A DNA stretch of 7,592 bases from an uncultured Coriobacteriales bacterium (GCA_934662525.1 CAKUKJ010000097.1:1-7592); one strand, 5' to 3'. Numbered from the stretch's first letter, positions 1 to 6,082 are shown. Numbers and translations: made by a program. Notes: generated by a model not told the origin, from the sequence alone.

Positions 1-2132
1 TTGTTCTCCATACCGTTGACGAAGATCTCGGGCGGCTCGGTTCCGCCCAGGTAGCTGAGATTGGCTGCGGCCTGCAGGTACTTTTCGGTTTTTGCCTGTT
101 TGGCAGCCTCGTTCAGGGCCTTGGCCTCGTCACACCAGTCGTCCTGAGTGATGGGGTTGCCCAGCGCGGAGCGTGCGGCCATGAGGCCGCCGATGCCGGA
201 CATGGCTGCACCGCAGGCGAGGCTCGGGTTGCCATAGATTCCGCCATAGTCGCCCTCGCCACAGATGCCGCCCGCGGTGAAGAAGCCAGCGTACAGGCCG
301 GGGATGACCTCGAGCTGGGGCGTGAGGACCTGTAGTCCGCCGTTTACACGCAGACCCGTCATGACTTTGGCAATCTGCGCGCTACAGGGGATGCAATAGA
401 ACGGGGGCGTCTGTACGGCAATGAGCCAATCTGGCATGTATTGGGGCGTAAAGGCCGAGTCGTCGCCGGAGGCGACTATCCTGTTCCACTCGTCGACACG
501 GGCAACAAGCCTGTCGGAATCGAGACCAGCTTTCTCGGCCAGTTCCTCGAGCGTGTCGGCCTTGAGAACTGCGCCGCGCTCTACAGCTAGATTGAATTCA
601 CCCACCCAGTCGTGTGTGACATAGGCTTCGTTGTAGCCATCGCCGGGATGGGACGGGATGCGGCCATGGTCGAGGGCCCAGGCGGCACTAGCCGAGCGGA
701 AATTCCAGATGTTCTTCTCGAAGCCACCGTCGAAGATACAGTAGCAGCGGTTGCCGCGAGAGGCCATCCATGCTGCGCAGTTGGACAGGTCGCCCATGCT
801 CTCTGTGGGGACGTCGAATCCCGGCTGTATTTCCTGGCCGGGTAGAACCGCGGGGCCGGAGCCCAGGTAATACGGCAAGCGGTTGCAATCTTTGTCCACG
901 AGCATCCACGGGTTCTTGGCGATCTGACGCTCGCCGCTCCAGAAATAGTGCCAGTAATTGCCGTCGCCACCTCCCCAGTACTCGTCCGTGGCGCCGTCCC
1001 AGCCGCTCCAGGAGTTGTAGCCGCTGACGTCGGCGCCCACACCCAGGCCCATGCGGAAGCACTCGCCCGTGGCCCAGGGCATGGGACCGCCGGTGGACGC
1101 CTGGACGTAGGCACTCGGACAGTACTGCTCGAGCAGGTCGAGGTTCATGCCGAAGCACCCGGCCGTCAGGATGACGCCGCGCTCGGCCTTGAGGAACACG
1201 ACGGAGCCGTCGTCGCGGTTCTGGGCCTTGACGCCTGCGACGTGGCCTCCGTCCACGACCAGGGCAAGCACCTCGCACTTGAGGCGGATATCGGCGCCCG
1301 CCTCGATGGCGTTCTCGGTCAGTAGGTTCGTGGCATAGCGGTTGCCCTCAATCGAATGAACGGTGCCGGCAATCACGTCCGGACGGGCATATGTGGCGCT
1401 GCACAGATCCCACTCGGCACCTTGCTCGTCGAGCATCCAATCGAACCACACGGGGCTCGCTGTTACGGCTGCGCGCAGCAATTCGAGGTCGATGCTATTG
1501 TGATAAGCGTTGTTGAGCTTGTTGACGATAGCGTTGAAATCGAACGTGTCAGATGCGTAGAAATAACCGTTGGCAATCTGGCGCTTGGTTCCGCCGACAA
1601 TGCTGTCGTTGAACGCCGAGTGGGCCGAGGCGCCGCCCGTTTCGGGGTTTTTCTCGCACAGGATGGCCGTGAAGCCGTTCTGTGCCGCGTAGCAGGCGGC
1701 GGTCAAGCCGCCGTAGCCAGCGCCGACGATGACGAGGTCGGCCTCGGCGTCCCAGGTGTCAGGCGCCTCGACTGGGGCGATGGGCTGGGCGTCGGGGCCC
1801 ACGTAGCCGCTGGTCATGAACGTGGGATGGCCGGCGTGGGGTTCGGGGCGCCTGCGACCGCCCGAGAAGGTGGCGACTCCTCCGAGTTCGCCGTCGGCGA
1901 CGCGTGCCGGACCGAAGTTGGTTGCGACCGAGGTGTCCTGCGCGCCGCCGCGTGGGGCGACTGAGGCCGCCGTGTCCACGGTGCCTGCGACCGTCTCGTC
2001 TGCGTGCGCGTTCGAGACGGTCGGTGAGGCGACGCTCGCAGCGGCAAGGCCTGCCGCTGCGGTCGCGGCCCCTGCAACGAAAGAGCGCCTGCTCACACCA
2101 TGTACCTGCGTGTCTTGTGCATACGTGCCCAT
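1..2132 (-). CDS. Tat-exported FAD-dependent reductase, fumarate-reductase-like (C-terminus cut by window edge)
   Basis: The minus strand reads open from an ATG at 2132 for 710 codons to the left edge, with no stop. Residues 14-19 are a canonical twin-arginine motif (SRRSFV), followed by an Ala-rich hydrophobic stretch and a plausible NAHA|DE cleavage near 44, so the protein should be exported folded with its cofactor. A dinucleotide-binding GAGYGG lies at 137-142, with the FAD ribose acid in LCEKN (E160). The C-terminal FAD-binding part (PGLYAGFFTAGG, about 611-622) is present. The reading stops just where the paralogue at 2663-5125 begins its FMN-binding domain, so a similar domain may lie outside the window. 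A second in-frame ATG at 2153 exists, but the AAGGGGG ribosome site favours 2132. By eye most aligned residues match the paralogue. Family: flavocytochrome c/urocanate reductase type. Substrate unknown; the usual fumarate-binding His and Arg are not seen. Confidence 0.9.
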   Translation of the reverse strand, partial: MGTYAQDTQVHGVSRRSFVAGAATAAAGLAAASVASPTVSNAHADETVAGTVDTAASVAPRGGAQDTSVATNFGPARVADGELGGVATFSGGRRRPEPHAGHPTFMTSGYVGPDAQPIAPVEAPDTWDAEADLVIVGAGYGGLTAACYAAQNGFTAILCEKNPETGGASAHSAFNDSIVGGTKRQIANGYFYASDTFDFNAIVNKLNNAYHNSIDLELLRAAVTASPVWFDWMLDEQGAEWDLCSATYARPDVIAGTVHSIEGNRYATNLLTENAIEAGADIRLKCEVLALVVDGGHVAGVKAQNRDDGSVVFLKAERGVILTAGCFGMNLDLLEQYCPSAYVQASTGGPMPWATGECFRMGLGVGADVSGYNSWSGWDGATDEYWGGGDGNYWHYFWSGERQIAKNPWMLVDKDCNRLPYYLGSGPAVLPGQEIQPGFDVPTESMGDLSNCAAWMASRGNRCYCIFDGGFEKNIWNFRSASAAWALDHGRIPSHPGDGYNEAYVTHDWVGEFNLAVERGAVLKADTLEELAEKAGLDSDRLVARVDEWNRIVASGDDSAFTPQYMPDWLIAVQTPPFYCIPCSAQIAKVMTGLRVNGGLQVLTPQLEVIPGLYAGFFTAGGICGEGDYGGIYGNPSLACGAAMSGIGGLMAARSALGNPITQDDWCDEAKALNEAAKQAKTEKYLQAAANLSYLGGTEPPEIFVNGMEN
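1026..1085. repeat. Left copy of a 60-bp inverted repeat shared by the two reductase genes
   Basis: The reverse complement of 1026-1085 matches 3722-3781 at 59 of 60 bases. It encodes the identical 20-residue block beginning PMPWATGECF in both proteins. The two copies are about 2.7 kb apart in inverted orientation, within otherwise more diverged paralogues. Confidence 0.85.
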
Positions 2133-2136
2133 AGTT

Positions 2137-2144
2137 CCCCCTTT
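2137..2144 (-). promoter_or_regulatory. Ribosome binding site of the minus-strand reductase
   Basis: Read on the minus strand, AAAGGGGG ends four bases before the ATG at 2132. This strong purine run decides in favour of 2132 over the in-frame ATG seven codons upstream at 2153, which is preceded only by a weak AGGA three bases away. Confidence 0.7.
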
Positions 2145-2187
2145 GTGCTCCATATGTCCTGTGGCCGTTCGGCCGCTATTGATGATG

Positions 2188-2209
2188 GGCGCATGCCATG
2201 GCACGCGCC
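2188..2209. repeat. 22-bp near-perfect palindrome centred on CCATGG
   Basis: The core TGCCATGGCA (2194-2203) is a perfect 10-bp palindrome. The symmetry continues outward on both sides, with ten of eleven base pairs matching and one mismatch at 2193/2204. It lies 56 bases upstream of the minus-strand start codon at 2132. A dimeric regulator site is a reasonable reading. It has no loop, so it is not a hairpin terminator. Confidence 0.5.
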
Positions 2210-2231
2210 AGGTGACAGCGGCCCGCCAGTG

Positions 2232-2251
2232 CCCGCTGGGGCAACAGCGGG
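2232..2251. repeat. Inverted repeat CCCGCTG-N6-CAGCGGG
   Basis: Seven perfect base pairs flank a six-base loop (gggcaa). As RNA it would form a stable GC-rich hairpin in the leader of the minus-strand gene. No T-run follows on either strand, so it is not an intrinsic terminator. It could equally be an operator. Confidence 0.45.
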
Positions 2252-2284
2252 ACGTCATGGTTTCATGCGCGAGACACAAACGGC

Positions 2285-2314
2285 ATTTTGTCCGAGGCGG
2301 GATGGTTGTGACAA
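2285..2314 (-). promoter_or_regulatory. Candidate sigma-70-like promoter for the minus-strand reductase
   Basis: On the minus strand TTGTCA (2314-2309) is followed after 18 bases by CAAAAT (2290-2285). The -35 matches consensus at five of six positions, the -10 at four of six. Transcription would start near 2278 and give a leader of about 145 bases that includes the 2188-2209 and 2232-2251 dyads. The element overlaps the TTTTGTC/GACAAAA inverted repeat, which fits an operator over a promoter. This is a by-eye match only. Confidence 0.3.
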
Positions 2315-2316
2315 AA
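2286..2316. repeat. Inverted repeat TTTTGTC-N17-GACAAAA
   Basis: Two perfect 7-bp arms (2286-2292 and 2310-2316) are separated by 17 bases, so the arm centres lie 24 bp apart, slightly over two helical turns. The arms coincide with the -10 and -35 elements of the candidate minus-strand promoter. This AT-rich patch stands out in an otherwise GC-rich intergenic region. Confidence 0.4.
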
Positions 2317-2365
2317 AGCGTCATCGAGAATGCGCGATGTGCGGGGCGCGACGGCGGGACGGAAT

Positions 2366-2375
2366 GTCCATGGAC
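2366..2375. repeat. 10-bp palindrome GTCCATGGAC
   Basis: A perfect 10-bp palindrome sharing the CCATGG core with the larger dyad at 2188-2209. The two lie about 175 bp apart, centre to centre, between the divergent genes. A single 10-bp palindrome in 530 bases is expected by chance about half the time, so the shared core is the only reason to list it. Confidence 0.25.
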
Positions 2376-2468
2376 GGAAGGCGTGCTTCTGTTTGTACCC
2401 TGACCTGGTGGCACAGTCCGACTTGGCGTGTCGCGCCTGCGGCGCCGGCGTCGCCCCTGTCGCAGGAT

Positions 2469-2486
2469 GGCACAGCACGCTGTCCC
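2469..2486. repeat. 18-bp dyad with ACAGC-AC-GCTGT core
   Basis: The 18 bases form a dyad with seven of eight arm pairs matching around a two-base centre. The left arm GCACAGCACG (2470-2479) is repeated inverted as CGTGCTGTGC at 2567-2576. The site lies about 180 bases upstream of the plus-strand reductase start and could be an operator for it. Confidence 0.4.
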
Positions 2487-2644
2487 TTGTGGCTAGCTCG
2501 GCGAGGTTTCGCCCACTAGTCTTGTGCGTCGAGGAAACGGCTGCCACATGGGTCTACCCGGGAGATCGTGCTGTGCGGTGCCGTTTTCCGCAAGGCGGCC
2601 ACAGCGCAAGGGCGCTTGGCTGCAGCGACAGGGGGATATACCAC

Positions 2645-2654
2645 GAAGGAAAGG
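2645..2654 (+). promoter_or_regulatory. Ribosome binding site of the plus-strand reductase
   Basis: GAAGGAAAGG lies eight bases before the ATG at 2663. It selects this start over the far upstream open frame and over the internal ATG at 2687 (Met9), which has no comparable purine run. Confidence 0.7.
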
Positions 2655-2662
2655 TTCATGTC

Positions 2663-5125
2663 ATGGCTTACGAGTCCGAGCACGTCATGTCCCGCAGCAC
2701 GTTTCTGAAGGCCGCCGGTGCCGTCGGCGCAGCCGTTGCCGCCTCAGGCGCCCTTACCCAGGCGGCCCTCGCCGACGAGGCCCCTGCGGTCGCCGGCGTC
2801 GAGGGCACGCGTGCTGTCGCAGACGATGAGGTGGCGTCCGCCATCGATCCGACTTTTGACACGCTGGCCCCGGCAGGCGTCGGTCATAACTTCGCTGCTT
2901 TCGACGCCACGGACGGCGAGGTGGGCGGCGTGGCCACGTTCTCTGGCGGTCGCCAGCGCCCGGCTCCTCATACCGGTCACCCCTCGCCCATGATCACGGG
3001 CCACGTGGGCCCCAACGCCACGCCCATCGCACCCGTCGAGGCGCCTGCGGCGTGGGATTACGACGTGGACATCGCGGTCGTGGGCGGCGGTTACGGCGGC
3101 ACGACGGCGGCCGCGTATGCCGCGCAGAACGGATTCAGCTGCGTGCTTGTGGAGAAGAACACTGAGACGGGCGGCGCATCGGCTCACTCGGCATTCAATG
3201 TCAGCATCATCGGCGGTTCGAAACTTCAAATCCAGAACGGTTATTTTTGGCCCAATGACACTTGGGATGCCTGGACGGTCGTTAACGAGCTCAACAACCT
3301 CTATGACAACAGCGTGAACCTTGACCTGCTGCGTTCGACCGTCACTGCGAGCCCGGTGTGGTTCGACTGGATGATGGAGGACGAGAAAGCCGACTGGGTT
3401 AACATCGGCTCCCGCTATGGCATCAAGGACGTGCTTGAAGGCAACACGACGGCCGTTCTCGGCAACAAATACGCCACCGACTTGCTTACGAACAACGCTA
3501 TCGACGCAGGTGCCACGGTGCTTGTGAACACGCAGGCCGTCGCTCTCGTCGTAGACGGCGGGCGCGTCGTGGGCCTCAAGTGTCGCGACCTCAAGGAGCA
3601 CAAGGACCTTTACATCAAGGGCGAGAAGGGCGTCATCCTGACGGCAGGCCACTTCGGCATGAACCTCGACCTGCTCGAGCAGTACGTGCCCAGCGCCTAC
3701 ATGCAGTGCGCCGTTGGCGGCCCCATGCCCTGGGCCACGGGCGAGTGCTTCCGCATGGGCCTGGGCGTGGGCGCCGACGTCTCCGGCTACAACTCCTGGT
3801 CGGGCTGGGACGGCGCGGCCGACGAGTACTGGGGAAGCGGCAGCGGCAACTACTGGAACTACTTCTGGAGCGGCGAGCGCCAGCTGGCCAAGAACCCCTG
3901 GTTGCTCCTCGATGTCAACTGCGAGCGCCTGCCCTATTTTGTTTCGTCTGGCAACGCCGCCCAGCGCGGCAGCGAGTTCCAGCCCGGTTTCTGGACGCGC
4001 TGCCAGGGCATGGGCGACAATGCCGACTGCACGGCATGGAACGCTTCTCTGGGCAACCGCAACTACTGCATCTTCGATGACGACTACCAGACGAACGTCT
4101 GGAAGTTCCGCTCCGCCCATACCTCCGTCGACAAGGGCCGTATCCCGGTGACGACCGAAGCCGGTCTGAAGAGCGAGCAGTACGTTACCTGCGACTGGGT
4201 GGGCGAGTTCAACGCCGCCATCGAGCGCGGGGCCGCCTTCAAGGCCGACACGCTCGAGGAGTTGGCCGCGCTCGTGGGTTTCGACCCTGACAAGCTCGTG
4301 GCTGCCGTGGAGAGTTGGAACGAGGTCGTGGCCTCCGGCGACGACTCCGACTTCACCCCGCAGTACATGCCCGACTGGCTTGTGCCCGTCCAGAAGCCGC
4401 CGTTCTACTGCATTCCCAACTCCACGCAGGTTGCCAAGATTATGACCGGTCTGCGCGTCAACGGCCGCATGGAGGTTCTGAACCCGCACGGAGATGCCAT
4501 CCCCGGCCTGTACGCCGGCTTCTTCACGGCAGGCGGCATCTGCGGAGAGAGCGATTACGGCGGAGTCTTCGGCAATCCCACGCTCGCCTGCGGCGCGGCC
4601 ATCTCCGGCATCGGCGGCCTCATGGCGGTGCGCTCGGCGCTGGGCAACCCCATCACCGAGGATGACTGGTGCGACGAGGCCAAGGCCCTGAACGAAGCCG
4701 CCAAGCAGGAGCGCAGCGAGGCCTACCTGGCCAGCGCGGCTGACGGAAGCTACATGAAGGACAAGACTGTGCCGCAGATGGTGCTTGACAGCGAGCAGGC
4801 TGGTTCGCAGCGCATGTACGACATTGACACCACCGACCCTGCAGGTCCTTACAACGACGGCACCTATACGGGCACCGGCATTGGCGTCGGCGGTGCCATC
4901 AACGTGACTATTGAGATTTCAGGCGGCCATATCTCCGTTACCGATATCTCGCCTAACAACGAGACGAGGGGCATCGGCGGGTTCGAGGCCATCGAGGACG
5001 GCACTTATGCCAAGCTGGTAGAAGAGGCCCAGGGCTCGGGCTTTGATGCCATTTCCGGAGCGACCCGTACCTCGGAGGCAATTCAGGCCGCTGTGCGTGA
5101 CGCTCTTGGGCAGGCGGCCGCGTAG
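2663..5125 (+). CDS. Secreted FAD/FMN-dependent reductase, fumarate/urocanate-reductase-like
   Basis: An 820-residue protein. Residues 9-38 form a signal peptide with a Tat-like but degenerate motif, SRSTFLK, where consensus has two arginines. Residues 85-128 hold a Gly/Pro/His-rich block shared with the divergent paralogue. The FAD domain starts with VVGGGYGG (139-146) and E164 and continues to about 665. A C-terminal FMN-binding domain spans about 729-815 and ends in DAISGAT (795-801), in which the Thr is the expected site of covalent FMN attachment by ApbE. Such proteins pass electrons from a membrane donor through FMN to FAD and on to an organic acceptor outside the cytoplasmic membrane. 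The catalytic His and Arg of fumarate reductases are not found where expected (Lys592, Gly430). Residues 376-402 carry ten aromatic side chains. Start chosen from the AAGG site. A terminator follows, so it is probably monocistronic. Substrate unknown. Confidence 0.93.
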   Translation: MAYESEHVMSRSTFLKAAGAVGAAVAASGALTQAALADEAPAVAGVEGTRAVADDEVASAIDPTFDTLAPAGVGHNFAAFDATDGEVGGVATFSGGRQRPAPHTGHPSPMITGHVGPNATPIAPVEAPAAWDYDVDIAVVGGGYGGTTAAAYAAQNGFSCVLVEKNTETGGASAHSAFNVSIIGGSKLQIQNGYFWPNDTWDAWTVVNELNNLYDNSVNLDLLRSTVTASPVWFDWMMEDEKADWVNIGSRYGIKDVLEGNTTAVLGNKYATDLLTNNAIDAGATVLVNTQAVALVVDGGRVVGLKCRDLKEHKDLYIKGEKGVILTAGHFGMNLDLLEQYVPSAYMQCAVGGPMPWATGECFRMGLGVGADVSGYNSWSGWDGAADEYWGSGSGNYWNYFWSGERQLAKNPWLLLDVNCERLPYFVSSGNAAQRGSEFQPGFWTRCQGMGDNADCTAWNASLGNRNYCIFDDDYQTNVWKFRSAHTSVDKGRIPVTTEAGLKSEQYVTCDWVGEFNAAIERGAAFKADTLEELAALVGFDPDKLVAAVESWNEVVASGDDSDFTPQYMPDWLVPVQKPPFYCIPNSTQVAKIMTGLRVNGRMEVLNPHGDAIPGLYAGFFTAGGICGESDYGGVFGNPTLACGAAISGIGGLMAVRSALGNPITEDDWCDEAKALNEAAKQERSEAYLASAADGSYMKDKTVPQMVLDSEQAGSQRMYDIDTTDPAGPYNDGTYTGTGIGVGGAINVTIEISGGHISVTDISPNNETRGIGGFEAIEDGTYAKLVEEAQGSGFDAISGATRTSEAIQAAVRDALGQAAA
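3722..3781. repeat. Right copy of the 60-bp inverted repeat
   Basis: This is the partner of 1026-1085, with the single difference in a Gly codon third position (GGC here, GGT in the left copy). Flanking DNA diverges quickly at synonymous sites, for example TCC/AGC and TCG/AGC serine codons just downstream. Confidence 0.85.
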
Positions 5126-5164
5126 GTTAAGGCCTGGGAACGGGCAGGTCTAACAACAGGCAGT

Positions 5165-5209
5165 GCGGCCCGCTTGATGCGCTTGTCGTATTGGGCGGGC
5201 CGCGTTTTT
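5165..5209 (+). terminator. Intrinsic terminator of the plus-strand reductase gene
   Basis: GCGGCCCGC (5165-5173) pairs perfectly with GCGGGCCGC (5195-5203) across a 21-base loop and is followed by G and five T. It begins 39 bases after the reductase stop. The large loop is unusual, but stem and T-run are convincing. Confidence 0.8.
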
Positions 5210-5212
5210 AAA
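5183..5212 (+). promoter_or_regulatory. Candidate promoter overlapping the terminator, for the gene at 5252
   Basis: TTGTCG (5183-5188) lies in the terminator loop and TTTAAA (5207-5212) is formed by its T-run and the following A-run, with an 18-base spacer (17 if TTTTAA at 5206 is used). Each hexamer matches consensus at about four positions. Transcription would begin near 5219, leaving a leader of about 33 bases. A by-eye match only. Confidence 0.3.
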
Positions 5213-5236
5213 AAGCAACGGGTGTCGCACCTGTGC

Positions 5237-5242
5237 AAGGGG
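5237..5242 (+). promoter_or_regulatory. Ribosome binding site of the beta-domain protein
   Basis: AAGGGG lies nine bases before the ATG at 5252. It supports this start over the in-frame TTG at 5174, which falls inside the terminator loop, and over the ATG at 5276, which lacks a site. Confidence 0.6.
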
Positions 5243-5251
5243 TGGTCGGGT

Positions 5252-6007
5252 ATGGCGGAACGTGATGTGAGCTACATGGTGGACGTCCAACAAGGAGACG
5301 CGCTCGAACGCCCCCTCTACTCGGATGTGGCGCCACGCCGTGACGCGCGCCCTGTTTTCCGGGAGTTCGATCAGCGCCTCCGTGCACGAACGGTCTTGAA
5401 CGCCTGGACGGCTGTTTCGCCGATTGCCCCAGGCACAAGGTTTGAGGTGGCTATCAGCGGGAAATGTCTCGATGGTTCCTCGGCTGCCGGGAGAACGGTG
5501 GTCGCCCTAAATGAGGACGGGGCTGCGGTGGGTGTGACCCGCTTGGCGGCGCCGTCTGAAGAGGGGGGCCTCGCCGAGGGGCGTCTTTCGCTGGTGGCCC
5601 CCGAAAAGCCGGGGCTATATGCCTGGCAGATGGCTATTGAGGCGGACGCTTCCCATGCCGGTGCGGTGAAGACGCTGTTTTTCTCTGTTGCGCCTGAAGC
5701 GCGCCGACCTGTGACCTTGCGTGCTGTCGATGCGGTAAATGGGACACCGCTGACAGACGCTGCTGCCTATTTCTACGCAGAGGGTGTCAAAGGTGCCCCG
5801 ATCGTTGCCGAGTGCGATGACGATGGGGTGATGCGGGTCTTCGTTGCCGAGGGGACTCCGTATGCCGTCCGTGTCGAATGTTCACGTTACCATGAGGTCT
5901 CTTTGAAGATACCGGGGGGAAGTGAGCCGTTCGAGTCCGGGGTGGGTATGGAGTCGACAATTTGTGATCCGGTAAGGCTGGGCAGGCGAGGATACGATCA
6001 GTTTTAG
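5252..6007 (+). CDS. Hypothetical protein with two predicted beta-sandwich domains
   Basis: A 251-residue protein with no signal peptide or membrane segment, so probably cytoplasmic. After a charged, Arg-rich N-terminus (1-47) there is an Ig-like stretch of alternating beta segments (about 48-147) with a VAPEKPGLYAW block at 115-125. A second segment (about 153-220) resembles carboxypeptidase-regulatory-like folds: RPVTLRAVDAVNGTPLTDA opens it, followed by a turn-rich CDDDGVMRVFV strand pair. A single short C-terminal tail ends in RRGYDQF. I do not recognise a catalytic motif; a binding or scaffolding role is possible. The gene starts 42 bases after the terminator of the reductase gene and converges on the TetR gene. 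The start was chosen from the AAGGGG site; longer versions would run back into the terminator. No functional link to the reductases is shown beyond adjacency and same strand. Confidence 0.75.
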   Translation: MAERDVSYMVDVQQGDALERPLYSDVAPRRDARPVFREFDQRLRARTVLNAWTAVSPIAPGTRFEVAISGKCLDGSSAAGRTVVALNEDGAAVGVTRLAAPSEEGGLAEGRLSLVAPEKPGLYAWQMAIEADASHAGAVKTLFFSVAPEARRPVTLRAVDAVNGTPLTDAAAYFYAEGVKGAPIVAECDDDGVMRVFVAEGTPYAVRVECSRYHEVSLKIPGGSEPFESGVGMESTICDPVRLGRRGYDQF

Positions 6008-6018
6008 CAGCTGCTGGG

Positions 6019-6043
6019 CGGCTGGCCGTTTCGGTCAGCCGTT
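6019..6043 (+). terminator. Probable terminator hairpin between convergent genes
   Basis: GGCTGGCC (6020-6027) pairs with GGTCAGCC (6033-6040) with one G-T wobble around a GTTTC loop. C6019-G6041 extends the stem. Only TTT follows directly, then a T-rich but interrupted stretch to 6061, so termination may be weak. It lies 12 bases after the stop of the beta-domain gene. Just before it, a perfect 10-bp palindrome AGCAGCTGCT (6006-6015) overlaps that stop codon. On the opposite strand there is no T-run after the stem. Confidence 0.55.
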
Positions 6044-6082
6044 TGCGTTGGTGTTGCGTTTAAAAGCGCGACTAATGACGTT

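Larger units (their letters stand above)
2133..2662. promoter_or_regulatory. Divergent intergenic control region between the two reductase genes
   Basis: These 530 bases separate the start codons of two divergent paralogues. The plus-strand frame of the right-hand gene stays open back to 2330, but that extension is low in protein-like character and would bury the signal peptide, so I treat the region as non-coding. It contains several dyads (2163-2174, 2188-2209, 2232-2251, 2286-2316, 2366-2375, 2469-2486) and six copies of ACAGC/GCTGT. I see no good sigma-70 promoter for the plus-strand gene and only a moderate one for the minus-strand gene. The length leaves room for long 5' leaders. I recognise no riboswitch or small RNA. 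Confidence 0.6.

Noticed and set aside
1356..1964. 202-codon open frame on the plus strand, and shorter ones at 587-1278
   Set aside because: These are shadows of the minus-strand reductase, which reads without interruption through the same DNA and aligns with its paralogue.
2454..2634. 10-bp inverted match CCCCTGTCGC (2454-2463) and GCGACAGGGG (2625-2634)
   Set aside because: Arms are about 160 bases apart, and a match of this length in a GC-rich 530-base region can arise by chance, so I do not list it as a feature.
2330..2662. Upstream extension of the plus-strand reductase frame by 111 codons
   Set aside because: It would place the signal peptide inside the protein, its residues look like translated intergenic DNA, and a good ribosome site directly precedes the ATG at 2663.
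2744..4489. 581-codon open frame on the minus strand
   Set aside because: It lies fully antisense to the reductase gene. High GC and third-position bias create long shadow frames, and the translation shows no domain I recognise.
5174..5251. Longer N-terminus for the beta-domain protein starting at a TTG
   Set aside because: The start would lie in the loop of a strong terminator and lacks a ribosome site; the ATG at 5252 has AAGGGG.
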